A stretch of 64,000 nucleotides of DNA from Lachnospiraceae bacterium (GCA_900771195.1 CAAGMZ010000015.1:1-64000), one strand, 5' to 3'. Shown: positions 42,417 to 52,356, counted from the first letter of the stretch. Numbers and translations are program-made. Notes: generated by a model not told the origin, from the letters alone.

Positions 42417-42659
42417 TCATACAAGCTCCGTGACCTCATCGACATCCACGGGTATCACAAAGCCCCTGACTATTCTGTCATAGCAGTTCTCGCATATGTC
42501 GAAGCTGTGGAGTTCTCCATCTTTTCCCGAAAAAAATCCCCATTCAGCCCGGAAGCTCAACGCTCCCGATGTAATAATGTTGCCCGAATGCGATATGGAT
42601 CGGCCGCAGCCGTTGCACGCCACCGATACGAGTCTGCCGTTTCTGTCATATTTTTTCAT
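42417..42659 (-). CDS. Small zinc-ribbon-like protein
   Basis: This 80-residue protein has CNGCGR near the N-terminus and CENC in the middle, two CxxC pairs that suggest one zinc site. No family is recognised. The ATG at 42659 has GAGAGGA about 5 nt upstream; the ATG at 42665 lies too close to it. It is encoded between rimI and rnz on the same strand. Confidence 0.75.
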   Translation of the reverse strand: MKKYDRNGRLVSVACNGCGRSISHSGNIITSGALSFRAEWGFFSGKDGELHSFDICENCYDRIVRGFVIPVDVDEVTELV

Positions 42660-42735
42660 ATACATTCCTCTCCATTGTGCGATTTAAATCATATCATCAA
42701 TTATAGAGGCTGTCCTTTGTATATGATAGTGGTTA

Positions 42736-43191
42736 TTACTGTAATTTTTTTGCCATAATAAGGGCATTCTCCACAGGCATCCGGTAAAAATCTTTTCTTA
42801 TGCCAACCTGTTCAAAGCCTTCTGCACTGTAAAGCCCTATGGCGGGCTCATTGCTTTCCCTTACCTCCAGGAAAACCGTCTGCATGTTCCTTTTGGTCAG
42901 AACCCCGGCGAACTGCCTCATAAGCTCAGTGCCTATGCCCATTCTCCGGTATTCCCCGCTGACTGCGATGTTCGTTATGTCTGTTTCGGGTGCCGACATT
43001 ACGCCGCCCACATAACCTGCAACCTGCCCGTCACAGTCCGCTACTATATATAAATAATTTTCATCCGAAACGGTATCCGCAAATGCTTTCTCTGACCATG
43101 GTTCCGAGAAACACTGTCTTTCAATCTCCGCAACGCGGCTCACGTCTTCCCGTTTCATATATCTGATGGTGATAACAGGATTATCATTCAT
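42736..43191 (-). CDS. rimI: Ribosomal protein N-alanine acetyltransferase-like GNAT (RimI)
   Basis: This 151-residue GNAT has the acetyl-CoA loop GEYRRMGIGTELMRQFA and the typical RimI start RYMKREDVSRVAEIERQCF. In E. coli RimI acetylates the N-terminus of ribosomal protein S18; the target here is assumed by family. It overlaps the tsaB stop by 8 bp, a common Firmicute arrangement (tsaE-tsaB-rimI-tsaD). Confidence 0.92.
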   Translation of the reverse strand: MNDNPVITIRYMKREDVSRVAEIERQCFSEPWSEKAFADTVSDENYLYIVADCDGQVAGYVGGVMSAPETDITNIAVSGEYRRMGIGTELMRQFAGVLTKRNMQTVFLEVRESNEPAIGLYSAEGFEQVGIRKDFYRMPVENALIMAKKLQ

Positions 43192-43897
43192 TGCTGCTTC
43201 GAAGCTTCTCCTCTCTTTCCCGCTCTGCCTGCGATTTTCTCAGGTATTCGGGAAGATGCTCCGCAGCAGTCTCTGTTTTGCCCTCCTGATAATATCTTGC
43301 CCCAAGGAGCGCTACACTCGAAGCTCTCTGTCTGTTCATGCCGGCGGGCGCATATTCATGCAAAAAATCAGCATTTTCATCAATATACTGTCTGAAAACC
43401 GGTATCCCGTCACCCACAAACATAACGCGGTTACTCTGTTTTCCCAGATATTCCACCAGTTCCTCAATGGATATGGCACATCCTTCTTTATGCGTCATAA
43501 GTTCCCCATCCGAGAATGAATATACTCCGGTGTACACCTGATTCCTTCTGGCATCCATTATGGGGCAGATAATCATATCCGTTCCGTAGACATTATAAGC
43601 CATGGCGTCAAGCGTCGGCACATGTATGAGAGGTATCCCAAGTGCCTGTCCAAGCCCCTTTGCTGTTGCAGAGCCTATTCTGAGCCCTGTGAAGGAACCG
43701 GGCCCTGCAGAAACTGCTATGGCGTCAAAGTCCGCCGCATCGGTCTGTGTCATCCTGCATATCTCACTTATCATGGGTAACAGGGTTTGTGAGTGTGTAA
43801 GCTTATTGTTAACGGTATATTCCGCAGTTATAACATCATCAGTGAGTATCGCACAAGATGCCACCCCCGATGACGCTTCTATTGCCAAAATCTTCAT
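43184..43897 (-). CDS. tsaB: t6A biosynthesis protein TsaB
   Basis: This 237-residue inactive ASKHA-fold partner of TsaD starts ILAIEASSGVASCAI and has the GPGSFTGLRIG segment that marks the family. It scaffolds TsaD-TsaE in t6A synthesis. GAAGG precedes the ATG, and tsaE ends 1 bp upstream. It is tightly coupled to rimI downstream. Confidence 0.95.
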   Translation of the reverse strand: MKILAIEASSGVASCAILTDDVITAEYTVNNKLTHSQTLLPMISEICRMTQTDAADFDAIAVSAGPGSFTGLRIGSATAKGLGQALGIPLIHVPTLDAMAYNVYGTDMIICPIMDARRNQVYTGVYSFSDGELMTHKEGCAISIEELVEYLGKQSNRVMFVGDGIPVFRQYIDENADFLHEYAPAGMNRQRASSVALLGARYYQEGKTETAAEHLPEYLRKSQAEREREEKLRSSNE

Positions 43898-43898
43898 G

Positions 43899-44342
43899 TT
43901 AATCCTTCTTTATGTCAAAATCCTTTGATATGGTAATTTTTCTGTAATCAAAGCCCTTTTCCAAATCTTTCTCAATTGTTATATAGATTGAATTTTCCGG
44001 AAAAAGCTCTCTCACCAGTTCGCCCCATTCCACAAGGCATACACCTTTTCCGTAAAAATACTCTTCGTATCCCAGCTCATCCATATCGGTGCAGCCCGCT
44101 ATCCTGTAAACATCAAAATGGTACAGCGGAAGTCTTCCCTCATAGTATTCCTGAATAAGCGTAAAGGTGGGACTGCATATTCCTTCCTCAATACCAAGCC
44201 CCTCTGCAACTCCCTGCACAAAAACAGTCTTCCCGACGCCAAGGTCACCGGTAAGACATACTACGTCTCCGGCCTCAAGCCTTTCTCCTATTGCCCTTCC
44301 AAGCTCTTTAGTCTCATCCTGAGAATTAGTCTCAATCGTCAT
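43899..44342 (-). CDS. tsaE: t6A biosynthesis ATPase TsaE
   Basis: This 147-residue P-loop ATPase has the Walker A GDLGVGKTVFVQ and the family SPTFTLIQEY and LVEWGE segments. It drives the TsaB-TsaD cycle. The start at 44342, with AAGGGGA 6 nt upstream, overlaps the end of the preceding gene by 11 bp. Confidence 0.95.
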   Translation of the reverse strand: MTIETNSQDETKELGRAIGERLEAGDVVCLTGDLGVGKTVFVQGVAEGLGIEEGICSPTFTLIQEYYEGRLPLYHFDVYRIAGCTDMDELGYEEYFYGKGVCLVEWGELVRELFPENSIYITIEKDLEKGFDYRKITISKDFDIKKD

Positions 44343-44844
44343 TTTTCTTCCCCTTGACAAGATGGCTTCTCGTCCTCATATGCTCCGATGTTATCTCTGC
44401 TATCTCATCGTACTTGTCCTCTATGCACCTTACTGGCCATATAAAAGCTCTTACCGATGACACATACACTATAACCTCATTCCCGTATCTCACAATCTTC
44501 CATATCTCATCCCACGAAACCTCGGCAGTGGCATCATCCTGTGAGATTTTGATTCCTTCCCCGTCAAGCACATAGCTGAGAGGCTTTTGGAATGACGATG
44601 TATTCTTAATCTGCGATTTTGCTTTAAAATAAAGTATCACCGGGTTGGCAGCATATACTAATGCAAGCACAATAAGAATAATTGAATAAGTAATCTGCAT
44701 GGTCCCCCATGTGTAAATTGTGACAAATATAACAACGCATGTAAAAATAACCCACACCACCCCGGTAAATCTGCGGTATGTGTTATTCAAAAGGAATTTA
44801 TACATATCCTTAACGGTTATATCCGTATCAAACTTAACCTCCAT
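44332..44844 (-). CDS. YcxB-like membrane protein
   Basis: This 170-residue protein has two central hydrophobic helices (about 28-47 and 50-70) and a C-terminal domain matching the YcxB-like type (VSWDEIWKIVRYGNEVIVYVSSVRAFIWP). Function unknown. It is the first gene of the tsaE operon, with GGAGG 5 nt before the ATG at 44844 and a promoter at 44879-44907. Confidence 0.85.
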   Translation of the reverse strand: MEVKFDTDITVKDMYKFLLNNTYRRFTGVVWVIFTCVVIFVTIYTWGTMQITYSIILIVLALVYAANPVILYFKAKSQIKNTSSFQKPLSYVLDGEGIKISQDDATAEVSWDEIWKIVRYGNEVIVYVSSVRAFIWPVRCIEDKYDEIAEITSEHMRTRSHLVKGKKNDD

Positions 44845-44878
44845 AATATCCTCCATATATGGGCATATATACATTTGA

Positions 44879-44907
44879 ATTATAATCTATCTCAGACAAC
44901 TTATCAA
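44879..44907 (-). promoter_or_regulatory. Promoter of the YcxB-tsaE-tsaB-rimI operon
   Basis: TTGATA (44902-44907) and TATAAT (44879-44884) lie on the minus strand with a 17-bp spacer. Confidence 0.85.
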
Positions 44908-44984
44908 GAAGTTATAATTTTTTCTTTTATTTCATGCATTATAATGATAGAATAATATATACTCTGAATTGCTTGGGAGGCCTT

Positions 44985-45341
44985 ATGGATAACGGATATT
45001 ACAACAATCAGAACCGGAACACAAACTTCTATAACCGGCAGCATGCCGGAAGACCCGGACTGGCAACGGCATCGCTTATTGTCGGGGTACTTTCACTTCC
45101 TCTCGGATATTGCACAGGCTACCTGGGGATTATCGCAGGGGTGGTAGCGGTAGTGCTTGGAATCTTTTCCAGAGGGAATGCCCCAAAGCTCTCCGGTAAA
45201 GCCATAATCGGCATAATCACAGGTGCCGCAGGAATCATCCTCGGAACTTTTATGACTGCAATGGCACTGATAATGATTAAAAACAACCCTGATTTCATTA
45301 AACAGTATCAGGACCTGATTGATTTTTATAATAAAAAATAA
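44985..45341 (+). CDS. DUF4190-type membrane protein
   Basis: This 118-residue protein has an Asn/Tyr-rich N-terminal tail (about 1-22) and two hydrophobic helices (about 26-56 and 68-95) with the Gly-rich pattern LIVGVLSLPLG and IGIITGAAGIILG typical of DUF4190 proteins. Function unknown. The start at 44985 is chosen for the GGGAGG 4 nt upstream. It is divergent from the YcxB-type gene and ends in a bidirectional terminator. Confidence 0.85.
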   Translation: MDNGYYNNQNRNTNFYNRQHAGRPGLATASLIVGVLSLPLGYCTGYLGIIAGVVAVVLGIFSRGNAPKLSGKAIIGIITGAAGIILGTFMTAMALIMIKNNPDFIKQYQDLIDFYNKK

Positions 45342-45343
45342 CC

Positions 45344-45386
45344 AAAAAAGTGTTCATACCATGAATATTGGTATAAACACTTTTTT
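45344..45386. terminator. Bidirectional intrinsic terminator between convergent genes
   Basis: A 17-bp stem with one mismatch is flanked by A6 on the left and T6 on the right, so it works on both strands for the DUF4190 gene and lysC. Confidence 0.88.
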
Positions 45387-45413
45387 CATCTTGCACCTTC
45401 CGGCTGCATAATA

Positions 45414-46733
45414 TTATTTTACAGGCTTCACAAATGCATTATATATTGCCCTGAAGGCTGTCTCAAATTCATCCTCCAGCACTCCGATTATAATATTCAG
45501 CTCACTTGAACCCTGATCAATCATCTTTACGTTTACATCTGATTTGTAAAGGGCCTCGAATATCTTAAATGCCGTTCCTTTGGCTGACTTCATGCCACGG
45601 CCCACTACAGCTATAAGAGCGAGTCCGGACTCAATTTCCACTGAATCAGGCGCCACATTCCTGTGAATGCCGGCAAGAACCTCCTGCTCCTTTTCCTCAA
45701 ACTCCTTCTGATGAACAATGATTGTCATTGTGTCTATTCCGGAAGGCATATGCTCAAAGGACAGTCCCTGCTTCTCAAACTGCTCCAGAACCTTACGACC
45801 GAACCCGATTTCCGAGTTCATCATGTCTTTCTCAATGTTGACTGCCGTAAATCCTTTTTTGCCTGCAATACCTGTAATAATATACTCCGGCTTTTTGGAT
45901 GTGCTCTCAACAATCATGGTACCGTGGTCATCCGGTGCATTGGTATTCTTGATATTGATGGGAATACCCTCTTTTCTGACAGGGAAAATGGCATCCTCAT
46001 GAAGAACTGTTGCGCCCATATATGAAAGCTCGCGGAGTTCCTTATATGTTATGGTATTTATCCATGCCGGATTATCAATGATTCTGGGGTCTGCTATCAT
46101 AAATCCGGATACGTCTGTCCAGTTCTCGTAAATATCAGCATGGACTGCGGCTGCCACTATTGAACCGGTGATATCCGAACCGCCCCTTGAAAAAGTTTTG
46201 ATTGTATCATTGGGCGTTGAACCGTAAAATCCGGGAATAACAGCTCTTTCAATGTCAGCAAGCCTTTCTCTCAGGCACTCGTTGGTCATCTCAGCGTTGA
46301 ATGAACCATCTTCGTTAAAAAATACCACTTCCGCAGCATCGATAAATTCATACCCAAGGTATTTGGCAAGAATGATTCCGTTAAGGTACTCTCCTCTTGA
46401 TGCAGCATAATCGCGGCCTGCACGACCCTTGAAGCCTGCCTCTATCACCTTATACTGTTCCTCCAGCGAGAGGTCTATTCCAAGTTCACTTATAATGCTG
46501 TCATATCTGGCCTTAATATCTTTGAATTTGCCTTCAAAATCTCCACCGCTAATTGCTGCTTTATAGCATGAATAAAGCATATCCGTGACCTTTACATCAT
46601 CGGCAAACCTTTTTCCCGGTGCAGACGGTACAACATATCTTCTTGAAGAATCTGCAAGAATTATATCTGCCACCTTACGAAACTGCTCCGCACTTGCCAG
46701 TGAACTTCCGCCAAACTTTGCTACCTTAACCAT
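45414..46733 (-). CDS. lysC: Aspartate kinase
   Basis: This 439-residue enzyme phosphorylates aspartate at the head of the Lys, Thr and Met pathways. It starts VKVAKFGGSSLASAEQF, has SRGGSDITGSIVAAA and two C-terminal ACT regions around KGFTAVNIEKDMMNSE and LALIAVVGRGMKSAKG. Regulation by end products is expected from the ACT domains; which amino acid is not shown. No lysine riboswitch was seen in the 37 bp to the hom gene. It is co-transcribed with hom. Confidence 0.95.
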   Translation of the reverse strand: MVKVAKFGGSSLASAEQFRKVADIILADSSRRYVVPSAPGKRFADDVKVTDMLYSCYKAAISGGDFEGKFKDIKARYDSIISELGIDLSLEEQYKVIEAGFKGRAGRDYAASRGEYLNGIILAKYLGYEFIDAAEVVFFNEDGSFNAEMTNECLRERLADIERAVIPGFYGSTPNDTIKTFSRGGSDITGSIVAAAVHADIYENWTDVSGFMIADPRIIDNPAWINTITYKELRELSYMGATVLHEDAIFPVRKEGIPINIKNTNAPDDHGTMIVESTSKKPEYIITGIAGKKGFTAVNIEKDMMNSEIGFGRKVLEQFEKQGLSFEHMPSGIDTMTIIVHQKEFEEKEQEVLAGIHRNVAPDSVEIESGLALIAVVGRGMKSAKGTAFKIFEALYKSDVNVKMIDQGSSELNIIIGVLEDEFETAFRAIYNAFVKPVK

Positions 46734-46770
46734 CTTTCCTTTTTCCTCCGAATAAAATATATGAAATCAA

Positions 46771-47988
46771 TTATTTTTCATAGCGTATTCTTGTGATTAT
46801 CTTATCACATTCAGCCGCCCCGGCAGCATACGCGCCCTCAGTAATCGCTTCCGTGACAAAGCCAAATTCATCATCGTACCCGGGAATCGAAATTACCTGA
46901 CCGTTTCCGAACAGTGCCTTTATTTCATCAAGCCCTTCATCGGCGCTTCCCTTGACTCTTATAAAGAATCTTGTCTTTGCGTCTTTCATGTCGACAAGCT
47001 TTTGTTTTTCCTGACTCCATATAGTCATTATATTGGTTCCCATATGCTTAACGGCATCTACCACATCGGAAACCACTGCGCTGGCCGTGGGAAGCTTTCC
47101 TGCTCCGGCTCCGTAGAACATTACATCTCCAAGAACATTTCCCTTGACAAAAATAGCATTCATAACGCCATTAACGCCTGCAAGAGGATGCTCGTTGTCA
47201 ATCATCTTAGGCGCAACCATGGCGCATACGCCATCGCCAACCTTTTTGCCTGTACCGATAAGTTTAATCTTAACACCAAGAGCATCTGCATACCTAAAGT
47301 CCCTCTCTGTTATCCTTGTGATGCCCTCTGTATAAATATCTTCAAAATCAACCTGATGTCCGCATGCAAGAGAAGAAAGAATGGCAATCTTGCGGCATGC
47401 ATCATATCCTTCAACATCTGCTTCGGGATTTCGCTCTGCATATCCAAGCTTCTGGGCTTCCCTGAGCACCGTGTCAAAATCAAGACCTTCCTGTGACATC
47501 TTTGTAAGAATATAGTTGGTAGTACCATTGAGGATTCCGGATATCTCAACTATCTCATCAGCTGTCAGTGACTGGTTAAGAGGCCTTATAATCGGTATTC
47601 CTCCGCCGACACTGGCTTCAAACAGAAAATTCACATTATTGTCTCTGGCAATCTGAATAAGCTCGGCACCATGCTTTGCCACAAGCTCTTTGTTGGAGGT
47701 GCAGGCACTCTTGCCCTTAAGAAGCGCACTCTTTACAAACTGATATGCCGGATTCACTCCGCCCATAACCTCAACGACTATTTTGACGTCGTCATCATTA
47801 AGAATCGTATCAAAATCATGAACCAGCACTTCCTCAACCGGATCTCCCGGAAAATCTCTGAGATCAAGCACATACTTAAGATTTATTTCCTGTCCTGCCC
47901 TGTTGTTGATGGCTTTCCGGTTGGTTCTGAGAACCTCGACTACGCCTGAGCCTACAGTTCCATATCCTAATACAGCGATGTTTACCAT
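46771..47988 (-). CDS. hom: Homoserine dehydrogenase
   Basis: This 405-residue NAD(P)H enzyme makes homoserine from aspartate semialdehyde. The Rossmann start is NIAVLGYGTVGSGVVEVL, and GILNGTTNYILTKM and PEADVEGYDACRK are diagnostic. A short ACT domain ends the chain (TRFFIRVKGSADEGL). The ATG at 47988 with AGGAG upstream is used. It lies between cheW and lysC; homoserine feeds MetY at 55163-56470. Confidence 0.95.
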   Translation of the reverse strand: MVNIAVLGYGTVGSGVVEVLRTNRKAINNRAGQEINLKYVLDLRDFPGDPVEEVLVHDFDTILNDDDVKIVVEVMGGVNPAYQFVKSALLKGKSACTSNKELVAKHGAELIQIARDNNVNFLFEASVGGGIPIIRPLNQSLTADEIVEISGILNGTTNYILTKMSQEGLDFDTVLREAQKLGYAERNPEADVEGYDACRKIAILSSLACGHQVDFEDIYTEGITRITERDFRYADALGVKIKLIGTGKKVGDGVCAMVAPKMIDNEHPLAGVNGVMNAIFVKGNVLGDVMFYGAGAGKLPTASAVVSDVVDAVKHMGTNIMTIWSQEKQKLVDMKDAKTRFFIRVKGSADEGLDEIKALFGNGQVISIPGYDDEFGFVTEAITEGAYAAGAAECDKIITRIRYEK

Positions 47989-48010
47989 TTCTTTTTCTCC
48001 TGTCTGATAT

Positions 48011-48493
48011 TTATTCTTCATCCGACGGTGAATTATCGTCGATAATTTTTTCCACGGCCTCACGTTCTTCTTCCGAAAGCAGTTCCATCGGGTCTATCAG
48101 AATCACAAGTTTATCGTCCAGCTTTACGACTCCGGTAAAATATGTGACTCCTGCTCCTTTTGCTATTGAAGGCATCTTTCTTATATCGTCAGATGTGACA
48201 TTGTATATCTTTTCCACCCCGTCGATAGCGAGAGCAATCCTGTTGTCCGTAAGATTGATTATTATAAGCTCATCTGTCTTTATGTCAGTGGCCTTGTCTT
48301 CCATGCAGAACTTAGACTTAAGATCAATCACCGGAATAATCTCACCTCTGAGATTAATAATTCCTTTTATGTTGGGTGATGAATTGGGCACACGAACAAT
48401 ATCCTGTTTCTTCTCAATAGAATGAACATTGGTAATGTCAAGTCCGTAATATTCGTCACCGAGTCTGAAAACCATCAGCTGAAAATACTGCAT
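48011..48493 (-). CDS. cheW: CheW-type chemotaxis coupling protein
   Basis: This 160-residue CheW-domain protein has GDEYYGLDITNVHSI, VPNSSPNIKGIINLRGEIIPVIDL and DDKLVILIDPMELL, matching the receptor-kinase coupling fold. The acidic tail (ADDNSPSDEE-like, DDNSPSDEE at the end) is unusual but short. No other chemotaxis gene lies nearby, so it may be an orphan coupler. GGAGGTG precedes the ATG. It is encoded just after prfB. Confidence 0.92.
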   Translation of the reverse strand: MQYFQLMVFRLGDEYYGLDITNVHSIEKKQDIVRVPNSSPNIKGIINLRGEIIPVIDLKSKFCMEDKATDIKTDELIIINLTDNRIALAIDGVEKIYNVTSDDIRKMPSIAKGAGVTYFTGVVKLDDKLVILIDPMELLSEEEREAVEKIIDDNSPSDEE

Positions 48494-48499
48494 AATCCT

Positions 48500-49622
48500 T
48501 TACACCTCCTGCTTGTCGGTTCTGTGAATCCACTTTAGATATTCACGCAAAAACAAATCTATATTGCCATCCAGAACGCTTTGAGCGTTGCCGGATTCTG
48601 CGCCGGTTCTATGGTCCTTCACCATGGTATAAGGCTGAAGCACATAGCTTCTTATCTGGCTTCCCCAGCCGTTATCCTTGACTTCGCCGCGAATCTGTGC
48701 TTCCTTGTCGGCGTTCTCCTGCTCCTTCAAAAGATACAGCTTTGCCTTCAGCATCTGCATCGCCTTATCCTTGTTCTGATGCTGTGAACGCTCATTCTGA
48801 CACTGTACGACCGTCCCCGTGGGAATGTGCGTTATACGCACAGCCGAAGATGTCTTGTTAATATGCTGTCCGCCTGCGCCGCTGGAACGATAAGTATCCA
48901 CACGGATTTCGTCATCATTTATCTCAATATCGATATCTTCCTCTATATCAGGCATCACATCACAGGACACAAAGGATGTCTGTCTTTTGCCATTGGCGTT
49001 AAACGGAGATATACGAACAAGTCTGTGTACCCCTTTTTCCGACTTAAGGTATCCGTAGGCATTGAGCCCGTTTACCTGTATGGTCACCGACTTGACTCCG
49101 GCTTCGTCACCTTCAAGAAAATCAAGTGTCTCAACCGTATATCCCTTGCTTTCCGCCCACCTGGTATACATGCGGAGCAGCATTGAAGCCCAGTCACAGC
49201 TCTCAGTTCCGCCTGCCCCTGCATTGAGACGCAGAATGGCGTTGTTCTCGTCATACTCATCTGACAGAAGCGTGCTTATCCTTACTTTCTCAAAAAGCTC
49301 CTTAAACTGCGCCACCATATCTGCAATTTCGGGAATCATGGATGCATCATTTTCCTCATCCGCCATCTCAATGAACTCCCTTGCATCTTTCAGCTGCTTT
49401 TCCAGCTCATTGTAATTCTCAAAAGAATCCTTAAGTTCCTTAAGCTCTCTGAGAGATGCCTGTGATTTGTCCGGATTATCCCAGAAGCCCTGGTCTTCCA
49501 TGTTTTTTTCTATTTCTTCGATTTTCTTTGACTTGGCAGCCAGGTCAAAGTGAATCCCTCAATTCCTCTAATGGTCCTTCAAATCCGTTAAGCTCATAAC
49601 GGAACTGGTCTAATTCAACCAT
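48500..49622 (-). CDS. prfB: Peptide chain release factor 2 with programmed +1 frameshift
   Basis: The gene starts at ATG 49622 (MVELDQFRYELNGF) and meets TGA at 49545-49547 after 25 codons. A +1 shift at CTT TGA continues in the second frame as DLAAKSKKIEEIEKN to the stop at 48500, for about 373 residues in all. The RF2 marks are present: GGQ in SSGAGGQHINKTSSAV and the SPF tripeptide in RISPFNANGKRQ. RF2 reads UGA and UAA, and the frameshift is its classical autoregulation. An AGGGA element precedes the slip. GGTGG lies upstream of the start. Confidence 0.95.
49543..49560 (-). promoter_or_regulatory. Programmed +1 frameshift site of prfB
   Basis: On the minus strand AGGGATTCA is followed by CTT TGA C at 49544-49550. 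AGGGA acts as the internal Shine-Dalgarno-like element 3-4 nt before the CTT slip codon. Confidence 0.9.
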
Positions 49623-49653
49623 AGATTCACCACCTTTATATTAAAATATTGAT

Positions 49654-52215
49654 TTATAGATTCCTGCCGCAGCAGTTTTTATATTTCAGTCCGCTTCCGC
49701 AGGGACACGGATCATTTCTCTGTATCTTCTTGGTTTCACGCTTTATGGGTGCCTTGGCAACGCTGTCATCCTTATTGGTTCCCGTGGCCTTGGCAACCTG
49801 CTCACGCTCAATCTTCTGTTCCACCTTTACATGGAGAAGAAGTCTTATGGTATCCTCACTTATTGCGGCGGTCATGGCATCAAACATGTCAAAACCTGCC
49901 ATTTTGTACTCGATAACGGGGTTTCTGTTACCGAATGCCTGCAGCCCTATTCCCTGACGGAGCTGATCCATATCATCGATATGATCCATCCACTTGGCAT
50001 CTATAACCCTGAGCAGAATGACACGCTCGATTTCTCTCATCTTCTCTGCATCGCCAATCTCAGCTTCCTTTGACTCATAAAGCTTAACGGCTTTTTCTTT
50101 TATCTCATGGATAAGCTGATCCTTCTTATGAAAACCTGAAACATCCGTCACCGGCTCAATCGGAATAATGGGCAGCAGTTGTGTATTCAGATCCCTGAGA
50201 TCCCACTCATCAGGTGAAAGCTCATCGCTTATGCACTTGTTGACTATGGACTCCACATTGTCGGAAATCATCTTCATGATAACATTCCGCATGCTTTCTC
50301 CGTCAAGAACTCTGCGTCTCTCTTCATATATAATCTCACGCTGTTCGTTGTTAATCTGGTCATACTCAAGAAGTGTCTTACGTATTCCGAAGTTGTTGTT
50401 TTCTATCTTCTTCTGGGCTTTTTCTATTGCATTGGTAAGCATTTTATGCTCAATCTGCTCATTTTCGGGAATTCTCAGAGCGGTAAATATGCCCATGAGT
50501 CTCTCCGAGCCAAAAAGCCTCATTATATCATCTTCAAGTGAAATGTAGAATCTTGACTCACCGGGATCTCCCTGACGTCCCGAACGTCCGCGGAGCTGAT
50601 TATCGATACGCCTTGACTCATGTCTCTCAGTTCCGATAATCTTGAGTCCTCCCGCTGCCCTTGCTTCCTCGTCAAGCTTGATATCGGTACCACGACCTGC
50701 CATGTTGGTGGCAATTGTAACTGCACCGTGAACACCTGCCTGAGCAACAATCTCAGCTTCTTTTTCATGGAATTTGGCATTCAGGACATTATGTGATATT
50801 CCACGTTTTCTGAGGAGCGCACTGACCTCTTCGGACTGCTCGATAGTGATGGTACCGACAAGAACCGGCTGTCCTTTTTCATGAGAAGCAACAATTTCGT
50901 CTACAACCGCATGGAGCTTTTCTTTTCTGGTCTTATAAACCGCATCCTGATAATCTATACGAATAACCGGCTTGTTGGTGGGAATCTCAACAACATCCAT
51001 TCCGTAAATCTCACGGAACTCATTTTCCTCCGTAAGAGCCGTACCGGTCATGCCGGATTTTTTCTCATATTTGTTGAAGAAGTTCTGGAATGTAATGGTT
51101 GCAAGTGTTCTGCTCTCTCTCTTTACCTTTACGTGTTCCTTGGCCTCTATAGCCTGGTGAAGTCCGTCCGAATAGCGGCGGCCGGGCATTATACGTCCTG
51201 TAAATTCATCAACGATGAGTACCTCATCGTCCTTTACAACATAGTCCTTGTCCCTGAACATAAGATAATTGGCCCTGAGGGCAAGTATTACGTTGTGCTG
51301 TATCTCAAGGTTGTCCGCATCTGCCAGATTATCAATATGGAAAAACTGCTCAACCTTCTTGACACCGTTTTCGGTAAGGTTTACCGTTTTCTCTTTCTCA
51401 TTTACGACAAAATCACCTGTCTCCTGTGTCTCCTCACGCATGATGGTCTCCATCTTGCTGAGTTCGGTCTCTGTTCCTTTTTCAAGCTGATGTGCCAGAA
51501 CATCGCAGAGTTCATAAAGTCTTGTGGATTTGCCGCTCTGTCCGGAGATAATAAGAGGTGTCCTCGCTTCATCGATAAGTACTGAATCCACCTCATCCAC
51601 AATTGCATAATGAAGTCCCCTCTGGACAAGCTGCTCTTTATAAATAACCATGTTGTCTCTGAGGTAATCAAATCCAAGTTCATTGTTGGTAATATATGTG
51701 ATATCGCAATTGTAAGCCTTACGTCTCTCATCCTGATCCATGCTGTTGAGAACCACACCGACCGTAAGTCCGAGAAACTCATGTACCTGACCCATCCACT
51801 CGGCATCACGCTTTGCCAGATAGTCATTGACCGTAACGATATGAACGCCCTTCCCTTCAAGTGCATTCAGGTATGCCGGCAAAAGACATGTCTGGGTCTT
51901 TCCTTCACCGGTCTTCATCTCGGCAATACGTCCCTGATGAAGAATAATACCGCCTATAAGCTGCACCCTGTAGTGCTCTGTATGGAGTACACGCCTTGCT
52001 GCCTCACGTACAACTGCATAAGCTTCAACCAGAAGGTCATCCAGCGTCTCGCCTTTTGACAGTCTGTCCTTGAATTCCTGTGTCTTCGCTCTAAGTTCTT
52101 CATCGGATTTAGACATCATATCATCTCTCAATGCCTCAATCCTGTCAACAAGAGGGGTTATCCTCTTGACTTCTCTCTGACTGTGCGTTCCAAATATTTT
52201 TTCAGCTAAACTCAT
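49654..52215 (-). CDS. secA: Preprotein translocase ATPase SecA
   Basis: This 853-residue ATPase drives Sec-dependent export. It starts SLAEKIFGTHSQREVKR. Walker A is MKTGEGKTQ, the DEAD-like motif is VDEVDSVLIDEARTPL, and NMAGRGTDI lies in the second helicase domain. The C-terminal SEC-C zinc tail NDPCPCGSGLKYKNCCG is complete. The ATG at 52215 with AAAGGGGAT upstream is used. It is followed by prfB 31 bp later. Confidence 0.97.
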   Translation of the reverse strand: MSLAEKIFGTHSQREVKRITPLVDRIEALRDDMMSKSDEELRAKTQEFKDRLSKGETLDDLLVEAYAVVREAARRVLHTEHYRVQLIGGIILHQGRIAEMKTGEGKTQTCLLPAYLNALEGKGVHIVTVNDYLAKRDAEWMGQVHEFLGLTVGVVLNSMDQDERRKAYNCDITYITNNELGFDYLRDNMVIYKEQLVQRGLHYAIVDEVDSVLIDEARTPLIISGQSGKSTRLYELCDVLAHQLEKGTETELSKMETIMREETQETGDFVVNEKEKTVNLTENGVKKVEQFFHIDNLADADNLEIQHNVILALRANYLMFRDKDYVVKDDEVLIVDEFTGRIMPGRRYSDGLHQAIEAKEHVKVKRESRTLATITFQNFFNKYEKKSGMTGTALTEENEFREIYGMDVVEIPTNKPVIRIDYQDAVYKTRKEKLHAVVDEIVASHEKGQPVLVGTITIEQSEEVSALLRKRGISHNVLNAKFHEKEAEIVAQAGVHGAVTIATNMAGRGTDIKLDEEARAAGGLKIIGTERHESRRIDNQLRGRSGRQGDPGESRFYISLEDDIMRLFGSERLMGIFTALRIPENEQIEHKMLTNAIEKAQKKIENNNFGIRKTLLEYDQINNEQREIIYEERRRVLDGESMRNVIMKMISDNVESIVNKCISDELSPDEWDLRDLNTQLLPIIPIEPVTDVSGFHKKDQLIHEIKEKAVKLYESKEAEIGDAEKMREIERVILLRVIDAKWMDHIDDMDQLRQGIGLQAFGNRNPVIEYKMAGFDMFDAMTAAISEDTIRLLLHVKVEQKIEREQVAKATGTNKDDSVAKAPIKRETKKIQRNDPCPCGSGLKYKNCCGRNL

Positions 52216-52356
52216 TACGCTTATCCCCTTTAAAGGCAAATTTCTACTAACATACGATATTCTAACACCTTATCAATCACTTTTCAATAGAAAAAAAGCT
52301 GCCGCAAAATTGTTTTTCTTTTATATGCCGTTCCTGCCCGTTTTGCGATATATCAT

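Noticed and set aside
48500..49622. Internal TGA in prfB that might mark a pseudogene
   Set aside because: The stop sits in the classical CTT-TGA-C context after an AGGGA element, as expected for programmed +1 frameshifting in release factor 2.
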